Assembly (NCBI GenBank): GCA_963794215.1
Contig: CAWCCQ010000002.1
Span: 1-64,000 of the forward strand
Length of the DNA stretch: 64,000 nt
From: DATKRB01 sp963794215
GTDB taxonomy: Bacteria; Actinomycetota; Acidimicrobiia; Acidimicrobiales; RAAP-2
Direction of reading: 5' to 3'
Shown here: positions 45,231 through 55,228 of the stretch, in pieces
How the letters are laid out: every line of letters begins with the position of its first letter
Numbering within the stretch: position 1 is the first letter of the stretch
The notes under the pieces: generated by a model
Told to the model about the DNA's origin: nothing
What the model saw: only the letters and a program-made list of their open reading frames with translations
The model's database searches: none
Program-made: the position numbers and the translations under genes

Positions 45231-45383
45231 TCAGCGCAACTCCTCGGCCTGCAACAGAATGTCCGGGCGAGAGAAGTTGAGATCGTGCGTCTCATGCGCG
45301 TGGGTTTGCACCTTCTCGACAAGGTCGTCGTCATCGACGCCAGTGATGCGCTCTCCACATGGAGGACAAATGATTTCCTTCAT
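45231..45383 (-). CDS. Small DUF1059-family protein
   Basis: A 50-residue protein starting at ATG 45383 behind AAGGGAAG. It has the DUF1059 pattern: IICPPCGERITGVDDDDLVE with a C-x2-C pair, followed by KVQTHAHETHDL with two His. The Cys and His suggest a small metal-binding fold. The frame is open to 45452 but the family begins at the Met given here. Members are common next to stress genes; the role is unknown. Confidence 0.75.
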   Translation of the reverse strand: MKEIICPPCGERITGVDDDDLVEKVQTHAHETHDLNFSRPDILLQAEELR

Positions 45384-45558
45384 TGCACTTCCCTTCCTAC
45401 TGTGAGGGTCTATCAGCGATGACGAGGTAGGCGAGTCCGGCTTCCCCACCACTGGCGCTTGTACTTATACCCACTGCAACGGATCTGATGCTCGATTTTC
45501 CCGGAGCTGTTGAAGGACCAAATCAGCGCGCTCAGAGTGTCACTGGTCTCGTTTAACT

Positions 45559-48500
45559 TCAGTCCATAGGCGGACCCTGGTGACGACCGGTGATGTTGCC
45601 ATGGCGATGCCGCGTTTCGCTCACCACCTGCTCTCGTACCCAACGGAGCAGTTCGAGAGACGGGTCCCCCACCACGGGAAGGTCATCGACCCACAACCCC
45701 GCGTCGTGCCCAGCCAGTCGGAGCTGGTCTGACGAGCGACCGAGCAGGCGTAGTTTATCGACGCCGACGCTCGGAAGGCGCTCGGCGAGGGCCGCTTCGG
45801 ACTCAATGGTGACTGCGTCTAATTCCGGAAGTGCTATGGGTGATGAGACCTCAACGTCGACACCGATCGTCTTGGCAGCGATGAGAGTCAGCTGAACTTG
45901 ATTGCCTGATACGTGGGGGCCTACACGCAGCAGCGCGCTTTGCAGGGGCCGGTACCGGAAAACGTTGGCTTCGGCGCGCAGAGCACTGGGGTCGGCCGGT
46001 GACATCTCGTGGTGCCACACCAGCGCAGCTTTGAGCGCGAACTCTCTCGGGTCAACCACTTGGGCGGTACTCCAGATTCCCAGGCTGCCCACATAGTTGG
46101 GTCCGCCGGCCTTGGCCCCGGGTCCGACCACGGAGCGTTTCCAGCCCCCAAAGGGTTGGCGACCGACGATGGCACCGGTGATCGTGCGGTTGACGTAGAG
46201 ATTGCCCGCTTGCACGTGGTCACGCCATTGCGCAATCTCGGTCGGATCAAGGGAGTGCAAGCCGGCCGTTAGGCCGAAGGGCGTCTGATTCTGCCAGGCA
46301 ATGGCCTCATCGAGACTCTCGGATCGCATGAGTCCCAGCACCGGGCCGAAGCATTCGCTCAGGTGGAACGGGCTCCCAGGCCGTACACCCAGCTTGACCC
46401 CCGGGGACCACAGCTGCGCGTTGGCACCGACTTGTCGGGGCTCTACCAGCCACGACTCTCCTGGGCCGAGATGCCGCAGCGCATCGCTGAGGGCTCCTTC
46501 GGGGGGTCGAATGAGCGGATTGACGATCGTGCCCGGATCGGAGCCCGAACCCATCACCAGCGTGCGGACGGCATCAGCCAGTTGTCGGGTGAAGCGCTGA
46601 TCGTCGTAGACCGAGGCCTCGACGATGGCGAGGCTGGCCGCCGAGCACTTTTGTCCGCCGTGGGCAAACGCCGAGATCACGATGTCGGCGATGGCCAGGT
46701 CGAGGTCGGCCGTGGCGGTAACAACAATGGCGTTCTTGCCGCTCGTCTCGGCGTGGAGACAAAGCGAGGGGCGCCAGCCCAAGAACAGACGCGCCGTCTC
46801 CCACGAGCCGGTCAGGATCACGGCGGCGACGTCGGGGTGGCTGACCAACTGCTGTCCGGCGTTGTCATCGGCGCACGGGACGAACTGCAAGAGTTCGGGA
46901 GGCACGCCGGCCGCCCAACACAGCTCGGCCAGGGCCCATCCCGTGGCCACTGTCTCAGGTGCGGGCTTCAGAATTGCCGCGTTGCCAGCCGCCAGCGCCG
47001 CCAACACACCGCCCGCCGGAATGGACAAGGGAAAATTCCAAGGGGGGACCACCACGATCGATCCCCACGGCTCAAACCGAGCACCTTCGCTCTCCAAGCG
47101 TTCAAGCCGTGCCGTGGACGAGGCGTAATAGCGAGCAAAGTCGATGGCTTCTGATATCTCGGAGTCGGCTTCTCGGAAGGTCTTTCCGCCGTCGTGGATC
47201 ATCAATCCGATCAAACGGCCACGAGCAGAGGACAAGGAGTCGGCCACCGCTTCCAACAGCTCTCGACGTTGACGCCACGATGAACGGCGCCACTGGCGGC
47301 CGGCACTCTTCGCCACCGCGACTGCTTCATTCACGAGTGCGACATCGCACCGCACCCAGCGATAGCGCACGATATCCGGCGTTGCCGGGTCAAAGCCCTC
47401 TCCGGACAACGGCTCCTCGATCCGGCGACCCGCAATGGCGGCGGGAACGACAGAGACGTGCTCGGCCGTCGCATGAAGGTTCGCCTGCATCCATCGCCGG
47501 TTGCCGTCCTGGGTGAAGTCGGTGTCCGGTTCGTTGGCAAAGCCGTCGATCTGGCTAGGGGCACGCTCCTCGCCGCGCCGGTCCTGATCGCGTCGAGTGC
47601 GCTCCGTCGGCTGACGACGATCAATGACGGCTTGGCGAAAGCGATCTCGCTCCTTCTTCCAATCCGGGGAACCAACCTCAAGGGAGAATTGATGACGCAA
47701 GAAATTTTCCGGTCCAGCGTTCTCGTCGAATCGACGAACCAGATAGGAGATCACCGACTCGCTGTCGGACCTCCGAGCGATCGGCGCGTACAGGATGAGG
47801 TCGCCGGCGCTCTGGCGCACCTGTTCCGCGGCGCCGGGCGCCATCCCCTCCAGCATCTCCACGTCGATCATGGCCCTCAGGTTTCGGTCCTCACTGATGA
47901 CCAGTGCCCACGCCACGTCGAACAAATTGTGGCTCGCCACGCCGACTCGTAGGGCGCCGGCGTTGACCGGATCGAGTATCACGTCAAGCATCCGCTTGTA
48001 GTTGGCATCGACCTCCGACTTGGTCGGATAGGGGGCCTGGGGCCAGCCGGCCAACTCGGCGTCGACTCGTTCTTTGGCCAGGTTTGCCCCTTTGACGATC
48101 CGCACCTTGATCGAACCACCGTGGCGCTCGTAGCGCTCTCGTGCCCAACGACACAACTCCCCCAGCACGACGAGGGAATCAGGAATGTAGGCCTGAAGCA
48201 CAATCCCTGCGTTGAGGCCACCGTAGGGTTCCTCGCTCAGCACCTGCTGGAATACCGCCGCCGTCAACATGAGGTCGCGGTACTCCTCCATGTCGAGGTT
48301 CACAAACTTGGGCGGCTCGTGGGCGAGGGCTTCGTCGTAGAGATGACGAAGTCCCTCGGCGACCTTCTCCACCTCATGGTCAAAGTCGGCCACGTTGAGT
48401 TGGGAGCAAATGGCGGAGATCTTGACTGAGATGTAGCTGACGTCTCTCCGTTGCAACAGTGCGATAACGGTCTCCAGCCGGTGTCGTGCCTCGTCCTCCC

Positions 48501-48942
48501 CCAGCACGGCCTCACCCAGGACGTTGAGGTTGAGCCGGAATCCCCGATCCCGTCGGCGGGCAATGTGTCTGGTCAGGCGTGATGGGTCGGCCGGGACCAC
48601 GTATCCGGAGAGTTCGGCTCGCACCCGGGCCAGCACGAGTGGCATCACCGCTCGGGGAACCAGGACGGAAAGAAGACTACCGAGGCGCACGCTGACCCGG
48701 TCAAGGGGGCCCATGAACTTCGGGATTCCGCTGCTAGTCACCAGTTCCCGGAAATGACGGGCTGCCCGCTTGGGATCCCGGATGCGCAAGACCTCGTCGG
48801 TCAGCGCAAGTACGAACGCCAAACCTTGCGTATCGTCGAGCAAACGGGCGACCCGCCTCGTCCGGCGCAGCTCTCTACCTCGTCCATGGGCTGACCGTTC
48901 CAACCAGTGTGCGACGAGGTCCTGTGCTTTGTTGGCCAGCAC
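45559..48942 (-). CDS. putA: Bifunctional proline dehydrogenase / glutamate-semialdehyde dehydrogenase
   Basis: A 1127-residue enzyme that oxidises proline to glutamate in two steps. Residues about 60-430 are the FAD-binding PRODH barrel (KVRIVKGANLAKERVDAELAG, YPTKSEVDANYKRMLD). Residues about 500-980 are the aldehyde dehydrogenase, with WNFPLSIPAGGVLAALAAGN (NAD site), GSWETA and the catalytic Cys in GGQKCSAASLAIV. The last 140 residues form the C-terminal tail. There is no N-terminal ribbon-helix-helix, so it is not a PutA-type repressor. The start is a GTG at 48942; the frame remains open upstream. Electrons go to the quinone pool. Confidence 0.93.
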   Translation of the reverse strand: MLANKAQDLVAHWLERSAHGRGRELRRTRRVARLLDDTQGLAFVLALTDEVLRIRDPKRAARHFRELVTSSGIPKFMGPLDRVSVRLGSLLSVLVPRAVMPLVLARVRAELSGYVVPADPSRLTRHIARRRDRGFRLNLNVLGEAVLGEDEARHRLETVIALLQRRDVSYISVKISAICSQLNVADFDHEVEKVAEGLRHLYDEALAHEPPKFVNLDMEEYRDLMLTAAVFQQVLSEEPYGGLNAGIVLQAYIPDSLVVLGELCRWARERYERHGGSIKVRIVKGANLAKERVDAELAGWPQAPYPTKSEVDANYKRMLDVILDPVNAGALRVGVASHNLFDVAWALVISEDRNLRAMIDVEMLEGMAPGAAEQVRQSAGDLILYAPIARRSDSESVISYLVRRFDENAGPENFLRHQFSLEVGSPDWKKERDRFRQAVIDRRQPTERTRRDQDRRGEERAPSQIDGFANEPDTDFTQDGNRRWMQANLHATAEHVSVVPAAIAGRRIEEPLSGEGFDPATPDIVRYRWVRCDVALVNEAVAVAKSAGRQWRRSSWRQRRELLEAVADSLSSARGRLIGLMIHDGGKTFREADSEISEAIDFARYYASSTARLERLESEGARFEPWGSIVVVPPWNFPLSIPAGGVLAALAAGNAAILKPAPETVATGWALAELCWAAGVPPELLQFVPCADDNAGQQLVSHPDVAAVILTGSWETARLFLGWRPSLCLHAETSGKNAIVVTATADLDLAIADIVISAFAHGGQKCSAASLAIVEASVYDDQRFTRQLADAVRTLVMGSGSDPGTIVNPLIRPPEGALSDALRHLGPGESWLVEPRQVGANAQLWSPGVKLGVRPGSPFHLSECFGPVLGLMRSESLDEAIAWQNQTPFGLTAGLHSLDPTEIAQWRDHVQAGNLYVNRTITGAIVGRQPFGGWKRSVVGPGAKAGGPNYVGSLGIWSTAQVVDPREFALKAALVWHHEMSPADPSALRAEANVFRYRPLQSALLRVGPHVSGNQVQLTLIAAKTIGVDVEVSSPIALPELDAVTIESEAALAERLPSVGVDKLRLLGRSSDQLRLAGHDAGLWVDDLPVVGDPSLELLRWVREQVVSETRHRHGNITGRHQGPPMD

Positions 48943-50014
48943 GTCGTCCTCGACGTTCAGCTCCCCTGCCCCATGAGCATCTCCTGTGGGATCCAGTTGT
49001 CTCCTCCTTCATGCGCGCCGGTTCATATGCGATCCACCCAAGCTTCTCACCGGCTCGGACATCGTCGATCGCTTGCTGATCCGTGACCGACCAAGTACCC
49101 GGGCTGATGGCGGGTCATCGAGTTCTGCTCCTCACGCGAGCGGTGGTCGGTGCCGTTAAGGGTGAAGTAGTGCGCACTCATAGCTTGTCCCCCAACCTAG
49201 GTCTGAGGGGTGATTTCGATGGGATCCAGTCGCAGGCCGTCGTTTGGCCGGTGAGAACCCGGTCCGGCCCAACCTCGAGATCAGCAGTCATGTCGACCGA
49301 CCATGCCCGACGCCCAGCGCATCGCTGGCGGCGAGCCTCCAGACCGCCCCGAACAAGGCCGCGACCGGTGACGGTCTCACTCCGACAAAACGGCTGGCCC
49401 AGGGCCTCTCAGCTCATTCATCGACATTTTGGGCGTACGCGGCCAGGGTGATCAGCTTGCGGCCGCTCGATCGCCGCCAGGCTCACTCAGGCTCAGGGGA
49501 AATCATGCGCGGTCGGACGAACTTGCGCTCGAGATGGAGACCGAGAGCTATTGCGCCGACGGCAGGGGTCGCCGTGAGGGCGGCCGCGAGCGCAAGGGGT
49601 TCGGTGCAAGCGCTCGGTGGCGGAACGTGGTGTTCCCGCGACCCAGCGCGACCCCTGCGACGTCGGGGCGTCGACGTCCACTACCCGACCGTCCCGAGTT
49701 GGACGGCTTACGTGACTGGTGCACAATCGAAGCCTTCTCCCACTGCGCGCATCTGCGCGCATCTGCGCCCAGTGGACGATGGCCGCCTCGTTCCCCTACT
49801 CACCGTGTCAGATTGAACCAACACCTGGCAGCGTTGCCATCGAGTATCGGGGGATCCCATTCACCACAACGGGGCGATGCTTGCGTCCATCCATCGATGA
49901 ATTCATCGGCCTCGTCCACCGCCGAGACGGCGCCTGCGTATGCAATCATTGCGCGAAGCCCGTTTGCCGCGCGATCGTGACGGCCGGCAACGGCAACAAC
50001 AGGGGGGGGGAGCG
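48943..50014. other. 1.1-kb region without a recognised gene
   Basis: Several plus-strand frames exist but their composition (Arg, Ser and Pro rich) is that of non-coding high-GC DNA. I see no family and no repeat. Promoters for putA (leftward) and for the solute-binding gene at 50015 (rightward, with a run of G as ribosome site) should lie here. Confidence 0.4.
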
Positions 50015-51270
50015 ATGCCAAGAGATCTCCGAGGGTTGAGAGCGGCCTTGGTCTCGCTCGCCGGCGTGATTCCGCTGGCTGTCATTTGGGGAGGAGCAAC
50101 CCCCGCTTCCGGTGCAAGCACGAGTGCGAATGCGCCGGGCATCACTGCCAGCACGATCACGCTCGGTTTGGTCGAGTCCGAGACGGGGCCCGCCTCGTCG
50201 ACGTTCGGAGACTCAGCCACCGGCGCCCAGGCGCGCATCGATTTGCAAAACGCGGCAAGGCGGGGTTGACGGTCGCAAGATCAAGCTGGTTGTGGCAGAC
50301 GACCAGAGCACGCCCACCGGGAATCTGCTTGCGGCCCAGGACCTGGTGTCCACCAAGGGTGCCTTTGGCATCATGAGCAGCAATGCCGTGCTCGTCGGGG
50401 CAGCCAACTACCTGCTCCAAGCGGACGTACCGGTGACGGCGACTGCTTCGACGATCACCACCGATGAACCGCAATACACCGACGAGTTCAGCTACACGCA
50501 GGGGCAGATTCCCTCTCCGCCCACCACCCAGTTGGGGGTGCTCTTCAAGGACATCGGCGCAAAGAACGTGGCGTTGCTCGATTACAGCGACCCGCAGGAC
50601 TCTACGGGCTTTCCCGTCGAGGAGAAGGGCGTCAAGGCCGTGGGTGGCCTGAACGTCTGCTACGGCTCGGACTCCATACCCATCGGCTCGGTCAATTTCA
50701 CCACCATCGCGTTGGAAATTGAAGGGCGCCAACTGCCAAGCGGTGGATTTCCCCGCTGTCGAGTCGTCGGACATCGCATTGGCCACGGCCATTCAACAGG
50801 CCGGTCTGCATATCAAGCAGATCTACGCGACAGGATTTGATCAGACCTTTCTCGACAACCCGGCGGCTCGGGCGGCAGCGCAAGGTCAGTACTTTGATGC
50901 CGAACCCCTCGCGCTCGACTTGTCCACCCCTGCCGTCAAGAGCTTCGATGCGGCCCTGAAGAAGTACGATCCGGCCTACAAAGGCGGCGTAGCCAGCTTC
51001 GGCGCAGGGTCGGGCTGGATGGTGGCCGACGAGATGATCGAGGGTCTGAAGCTCGCAGGTCCGAACCCCACCCGGGCGTCGGTCATCGATGACCTCGCGA
51101 AGGTGAAAAGCTACAGCGGCGAGGGGCTCGTTCCGGCAGTGAACCTTTCGGAACGATGGAAGCTGATCGGTCCCCAGTGCGCGTACTATGTGCAGTTAGA
51201 GGGGTCGAAGTTCCTTCCCTACCCACGCAACGGTCAGCCCATATGTGGCAAGGTGATCGACGGATCGTGA
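50015..51270 (+). pseudogene. Branched-chain-amino-acid-type ABC solute-binding protein, two frameshifts
   Basis: The ATG at 50015 follows a G-run and encodes a signal peptide and then GITASTITLGLVESETGPAS, the start of a periplasmic-binding (LivK-like) domain. A missing base near 50262 (in CAAGG-CGGGG) shifts it; the next frame gives GVDGRKIKLVVADDQSTPTG to VNFTTIALE, where an extra T near 50720 shifts again. The rest reads MKGANCQAVDFPAVESSD through FLDNPAARAAAQGQYFDAEP to GKVIDGS. The repaired protein of about 418 residues resembles the intact one at 53960. No permease or ATPase gene is nearby. Confidence 0.83.
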
Positions 51271-51305
51271 CCGGCGTCGGTCGGTCGGACCGGTCGCCAG
51301 TCCGC

Positions 51306-52295
51306 TTACTCTGTTCCCGGCGCGATCAGAGCCACCTCGAGAAACGTCGCTAAGACCCTGGCGAGCTCGACCGGCCGATCGCCCTGGACCCGGTGCCCGG
51401 CCCCGTCGATCGTGACCACTCGGGCGGTCGGTTGTCGATGAAGCAGTTCGGTCCGATCCACGTCGTCAACAACCTTCGAGCGTGATCCCAGAGCCAGGAG
51501 AATCGGCATCTCGAGCGCCGAAACGTCCTCCCAAAGCTCTGGGTAAAGAGCAGCCGTGCGGTCTCGCGTGTCGGGCGGATCGTCCACCACCACTCCAGCC
51601 TCGTAGCGGGAGCCATCGGCAGCGAGCGCAAAGCCCTCCTGGTCCCTGCTTCTGCGGTCGCTTCGCCATGTCCAACGGCCGTTCGGGAGCTGGCGGGTGT
51701 TATGGAGCACCCCGCGCCGCAGCGACGAGGCGCTCCTTGCTGGGTCGGAGGCGACCGTCCGCTCCATGATCTCCTCGAGCGTGGCGAAACTCTCGGGGCG
51801 AGGGGCGTTCGAGGATCCCATCGAGGCTGCCTTGGCAAGCGAGACCCCGGGGGTGACGTCGATGATCGCCAAACGCCTGGCCAGATCCGGCGCCCGGGCA
51901 CCGACGACGATGCCGACCAGACCCCCCAAGGACATGCCGACCATCATCGTGGCTTGAGGCGCTAGTTCTCTAACGACCACCTCGACATCATCGGCCATCG
52001 ATGCCGGGTCGTGGGCCCCGATGGACGGCTCACGAGCGTCATCGGAGTGACCGTGCCCCGGCAGATCGACTGCGAGCGCATCACGACCCATGGCCAACAC
52101 GACCGTGTCCCAGGTATGGGCGTTCTGACCTCCGCCGTGAAGAAAGACCACCTCGGGCCTGGTACCCCAGATGATCGACGACACGACTCGCCCATCGGCC
52201 AGGCCGGTCGCCCTTCGCTCAACCATGCGCTGTCCTGGCCAGACCAGGCCAGCCTCTGTGGCGTTATCCCCGAGCAGCGCGAACTCGTCATCCAC
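51306..52295 (-). CDS. Alpha/beta hydrolase
   Basis: A 329-residue protein with the alpha/beta hydrolase fold: PEVVFLHGGGQNAHTWDTV is the oxyanion-hole region, MMVGMSLGGLVGIVVG carries the nucleophile Ser in G-M-S-L-G, PILLALGSRSKVVDDVD holds the acid, and TIDGAGHRVQGD holds the catalytic His. It is cytoplasmic with no signal. Substrates cannot be inferred; relatives include esterases and ring-cleavage hydrolases. An IS66 element is inserted about 20 bp upstream of its start and may have displaced its promoter. Confidence 0.88.
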   Translation of the reverse strand: MDDEFALLGDNATEAGLVWPGQRMVERRATGLADGRVVSSIIWGTRPEVVFLHGGGQNAHTWDTVVLAMGRDALAVDLPGHGHSDDAREPSIGAHDPASMADDVEVVVRELAPQATMMVGMSLGGLVGIVVGARAPDLARRLAIIDVTPGVSLAKAASMGSSNAPRPESFATLEEIMERTVASDPARSASSLRRGVLHNTRQLPNGRWTWRSDRRSRDQEGFALAADGSRYEAGVVVDDPPDTRDRTAALYPELWEDVSALEMPILLALGSRSKVVDDVDRTELLHRQPTARVVTIDGAGHRVQGDRPVELARVLATFLEVALIAPGTE

Positions 52296-52308
52296 CTGGA
52301 CCAGGCTA

Positions 52309-52316
52309 TGCCTTAG
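52309..52316. repeat. IS66 target-site duplication, left copy
   Basis: TGCCTTAG lies immediately at the left end of the IS66 element, with the final G overlapping the first base of the terminal repeat. The same 8 bp occur at 53841-53848 on the right. An 8-bp duplication is the usual size for the IS66 family. Confidence 0.85.
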
Positions 52317-53840
52317 TAACTATTCAGGTCTCGGCCACACCCGGTAGCCATGCCTGACCCTCGAACAGAAGCCGGAGTCCTCCAAGGACGTCGCGTTGGT
52401 TCTTCTTCAACGTTGAGATGTAACTGCGGATGGCACAGAAGCTCCGGGCACCTTCGGTGGTTCGCCACGATCCGGAGATCTTTTGTTGGAGCTTGACCAT
52501 CCGGATGTCGCGTTCGGCCTGGTTGTTCGTGAATGGTGCCCGGAAGTCCGAGCAGAACCGGAGCACATCAGCCCGTTGGGCATCGAGACGGAGCAAGAGG
52601 TTGTGCGCCTTCTTCGCGTACCCGTGCCGCTTGGCGGTGGCCGGGGGCGGGTTGGCGGCGAACCCTCGGGCGATCAAGATGCCGTAGCGGACCCGGACCG
52701 AGTGCAAGGTCATGGGGTCGAGCGTCGTTTCCCCACGCTCGAGTGCCTCGCGGACAGCAACGTTGGCCTCGATGAGTAGGTCGGCCAGGTCGTTCGCCCA
52801 GCCCTGGTCCCAGACCACGCCGACGCCGTTGAGTTCTCGAAGGTGGTGCGCGTTGCACAAGGCGTGGGTGACCGCGAAGCTGCGGTAGGGACGCCACCCG
52901 TCGTGGACCGCGATCCCCGACATCTGGGCGATGACGCCGAGGTTCTCCATGGCCAGCGCCCCGCGACGCGGATGGCAGTCGAGGAGGGTCAGGGCGGCGT
53001 TGGAGGCGCCATGGACCCAGGCCAGTCGAGCCTGCACCCGGGCCCCGGTCTCGTCGAAGTGCACGGTATCGGCCTGGCGCAAGAGCACCCGTACGTGCTC
53101 GGTGAACTCGGTGGTCCCCGCGGCCGCCTCGCTGATCATGTTCGAGAGGGCGCCGACGGAGACCTCTTGGCCCAACACGTCGGCGAAGAGCTGGGCCGTG
53201 CGCTCGAGTGGCAGGTGTTGGTGCACGGCCAGGTAGGCGGCCAAGGCCCGGACCCCCGGACCGTAGACCGCCGGTGCGCTGGCTGTGGCCGGGAAGCGCG
53301 CCTTGGTCTCCCAGCCACAGGCACACCGTCGCTTCTCGGCGACATGCTCGGTCACTATGAAGGCGATGTCGGGCAGATCGAAGACCTGGCGGTGTTCGGT
53401 GTCGACGACTCGGGCACCGCGGAGCCCGGCCCTGCATCGCTCGCATGCGGCGGGCACGTGGGTCACGATCGCATCGGGCTCGGCCACCTGGGCCAGGTGC
53501 TTTCCTTCCGTGCCGGGTTGCTTCCCCGGCTTGGCCTTGGCTGCCGCACGGCGTTGCGCCCGCGACGGCGGCTTGGTCAATCCTTCGGCCGACGGTGGCA
53601 TCGACGAGTTGCGTGGGGTGCGACCAAGACGCTCTTCGAGATCGGCCAGTCGTGCTCGCAGCTCGGCGATCTCCGCTGCCTGGGTGTCCACCACGAGCTC
53701 AAGGGAGGCCACGACCTCGGTCAGCTCCTCATAGGAGGGCGTGTCATCGAAGGGCGAACCGTCGTCGGGTGGAATTCCCAACGTTACGCGCGGTGCTACC
53801 CCGTGTCGGTGATGGTGCGCTCAGAGACCTGAATAGTTAC
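52316..53840 (-). mobile_element. Intact IS66-family insertion sequence
   Basis: A 1.5-kb element bounded by 17-bp perfect inverted repeats, GTAACTATTCAGGTCTC at 52316-52332 and its exact inverse at 53824-53840. The GTAA ends are typical for IS66. It contains one complete transposase gene and no TnpA/TnpB accessory genes. The 7-8 bp target duplication on both sides is perfect, so the insertion is recent. It lies in the gap upstream of the alpha/beta hydrolase and downstream of the solute-binding protein gene, and breaks no gene. Confidence 0.95.
52324..53781 (-). CDS. IS66-family transposase
   Basis: A complete 485-residue transposase. The N-terminus is a Leu-rich coiled coil (LELVVDTQAAEIAELRARLA), followed by a basic linker, a zinc-finger domain with paired Cys (AACERCRAGL and RRCACGWETK), and the DDE core: DTVHFDETGARV (first Asp), IAVHDGWRPYRSF (second Asp), and FTNNQAERDIRMVKLQQKIS with the catalytic Glu. 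The last 30 residues match the IS66 C-terminal domain (FCAIRSYISTLKKN). All motifs are intact, so this element may be active. It lacks the helper ORFs of classic IS66. Confidence 0.95.
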   Translation of the reverse strand: MGIPPDDGSPFDDTPSYEELTEVVASLELVVDTQAAEIAELRARLADLEERLGRTPRNSSMPPSAEGLTKPPSRAQRRAAAKAKPGKQPGTEGKHLAQVAEPDAIVTHVPAACERCRAGLRGARVVDTEHRQVFDLPDIAFIVTEHVAEKRRCACGWETKARFPATASAPAVYGPGVRALAAYLAVHQHLPLERTAQLFADVLGQEVSVGALSNMISEAAAGTTEFTEHVRVLLRQADTVHFDETGARVQARLAWVHGASNAALTLLDCHPRRGALAMENLGVIAQMSGIAVHDGWRPYRSFAVTHALCNAHHLRELNGVGVVWDQGWANDLADLLIEANVAVREALERGETTLDPMTLHSVRVRYGILIARGFAANPPPATAKRHGYAKKAHNLLLRLDAQRADVLRFCSDFRAPFTNNQAERDIRMVKLQQKISGSWRTTEGARSFCAIRSYISTLKKNQRDVLGGLRLLFEGQAWLPGVAET

Positions 53841-53848
53841 TGCCTTAG
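53841..53848. repeat. IS66 target-site duplication, right copy
   Basis: TGCCTTAG directly follows the right terminal repeat and matches the left copy at 52309-52316 exactly. Confidence 0.85.
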
Positions 53849-53959
53849 CGAACCTCGTCGCACCAGGTGACAACTCGCCGTCTCGGCGCGCGCTCGGTCC
53901 GATGCTCCTCCCTTGACCCGGTCATCGGGCGAAATGCAGCAATTGCGGTTCCGCTCGGC

Positions 53960-55228
53960 TCAGGATGCTGGCGTACCACTGCCGGGAATCAGCTTCCCGC
54001 AGAAGGGCTTCCCGCTCGATGGGTAGGGGACGAACTTGTTGTTCACGAACTGCACGTAGGTTGCACACGCGGTCGCGGGCGCCTGGCCGAAGTGGGCGAA
54101 CGTCACCGGCGCAGCCAGCAGGCCGTCGTCGGTCCAGTTCGTGACTTTTCTCAGGTTGGTCATCAGGGACTGGCGAGTCGGGTTCTTGCCGGCCACCTGC
54201 AGACCCTCGACAACCAAGTTGGCCGACTCCCAACCTGACGCCGCCCCGAGGTCAGGCAGACCTCCCGAGTAGGAGGGGTCGTACTTCTTCAGGCCCGCAA
54301 GCATGGCCTTGCCCGCCGCGTCGGAATAGGTCGTGCCAGGGAAGTACGCCCCCTTGGCGGCTGCCAGGTTCTCCGAGTTGCCGTAGATCTGCTCGGAAGG
54401 CCCCGCGTCGAAGACGACCTTGGCATCACTCAAGCCATCCTGCTTGAGTGCCGTGGACACAGCCAGGCTGGAGGAGAGGACACACGAGCACTCCGCAGTG
54501 TCACAACCTGCCGTCTTGAAGCTCAGCGCATAGGTCGTGAAGCTCACCCCACCCAGTGGCACCACGGTGTCGTCACAGGTGGTCAAGCCGACCGCCTTGA
54601 CGGCATCAACGTTGTCGGTGATGCCGCGGGTCGACGAGGGCGTGTTGGACGCAATGAAACTGATCTTCTTGGCGCCGATCGACTTATAGAAGGCCCCGGG
54701 GTAGGTGTACGCAGGCTCGGTCGCCGAGGCATCCCCCGAAAAGGCGAACATGTTGGTGTTGGGCTGCTCGTCCCACTCGGGGCCGTCGACCGGGTAGCCC
54801 AGAACGGGAACACCCGCTTGGTTCAGATACGGCGCACCGCCGAAGAGCAAAGCGGTATCCGGGGTCACCAAGAACACGTTTTGGGTCTGGACGAGGTCCT
54901 TTGCGGCGGTCTCAGCTCCCGCAGGCGACGAGGTGGTGTCGGCAACGGCCCAGGTGATCTTGCGCCCGTCGACCCCGCCCTCGGCGTTTTGCTGCTTGAA
55001 GCGCGCCTCCATCGCCGCGGGTGCATCTTCGAACGTCGATGCCGCGGGACCGGTGATATCGCTCATGATGCCGATCTTGATGGCCGTACTGGTGACGCCC
55101 GGGGCGCTGGCTGTCGCCGCCCCTGCTCGGGCGGCACCGACATTCATCAGCACGAAGCTCAAGAGGATCGCCGCAATCAGCGAACCCAGCGCAGAACCAC
55201 CGCGCGACAGTACGATTTTCGTCCCCAC
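53960..55228 (-). CDS. Branched-chain-amino-acid-type ABC solute-binding protein
   Basis: A 422-residue exported protein from a GTG at 55228 behind a GGGGGG site. The signal peptide ends at about residue 35 (LMNVGAARAGA). The mature domain is a type I periplasmic-binding fold: SPGVTSTAIKIG-like start, DITGPAASTFEDAPAAMEARF, GGVDGRKITWAVADTTSSP, and a C-terminal GLQVAGKNPTRQSLMTNLRK, as in LivK-like ligand binders. An unusual Cys-rich loop (TAGCDTAECSCVLSSS) is present. No permease or ATPase genes are adjacent, so it either serves a transporter elsewhere or acts as a sensor. Paralogues are at 50015 and 55580. Confidence 0.88.
   Translation of the reverse strand: MGTKIVLSRGGSALGSLIAAILLSFVLMNVGAARAGAATASAPGVTSTAIKIGIMSDITGPAASTFEDAPAAMEARFKQQNAEGGVDGRKITWAVADTTSSPAGAETAAKDLVQTQNVFLVTPDTALLFGGAPYLNQAGVPVLGYPVDGPEWDEQPNTNMFAFSGDASATEPAYTYPGAFYKSIGAKKISFIASNTPSSTRGITDNVDAVKAVGLTTCDDTVVPLGGVSFTTYALSFKTAGCDTAECSCVLSSSLAVSTALKQDGLSDAKVVFDAGPSEQIYGNSENLAAAKGAYFPGTTYSDAAGKAMLAGLKKYDPSYSGGLPDLGAASGWESANLVVEGLQVAGKNPTRQSLMTNLRKVTNWTDDGLLAAPVTFAHFGQAPATACATYVQFVNNKFVPYPSSGKPFCGKLIPGSGTPAS

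Noticed and set aside
49083..49980. Several plus-strand frames between putA and the solute-binding gene
   Set aside because: They overlap each other, are rich in Arg, Ser and Pro, and show no family pattern or good ribosome site.
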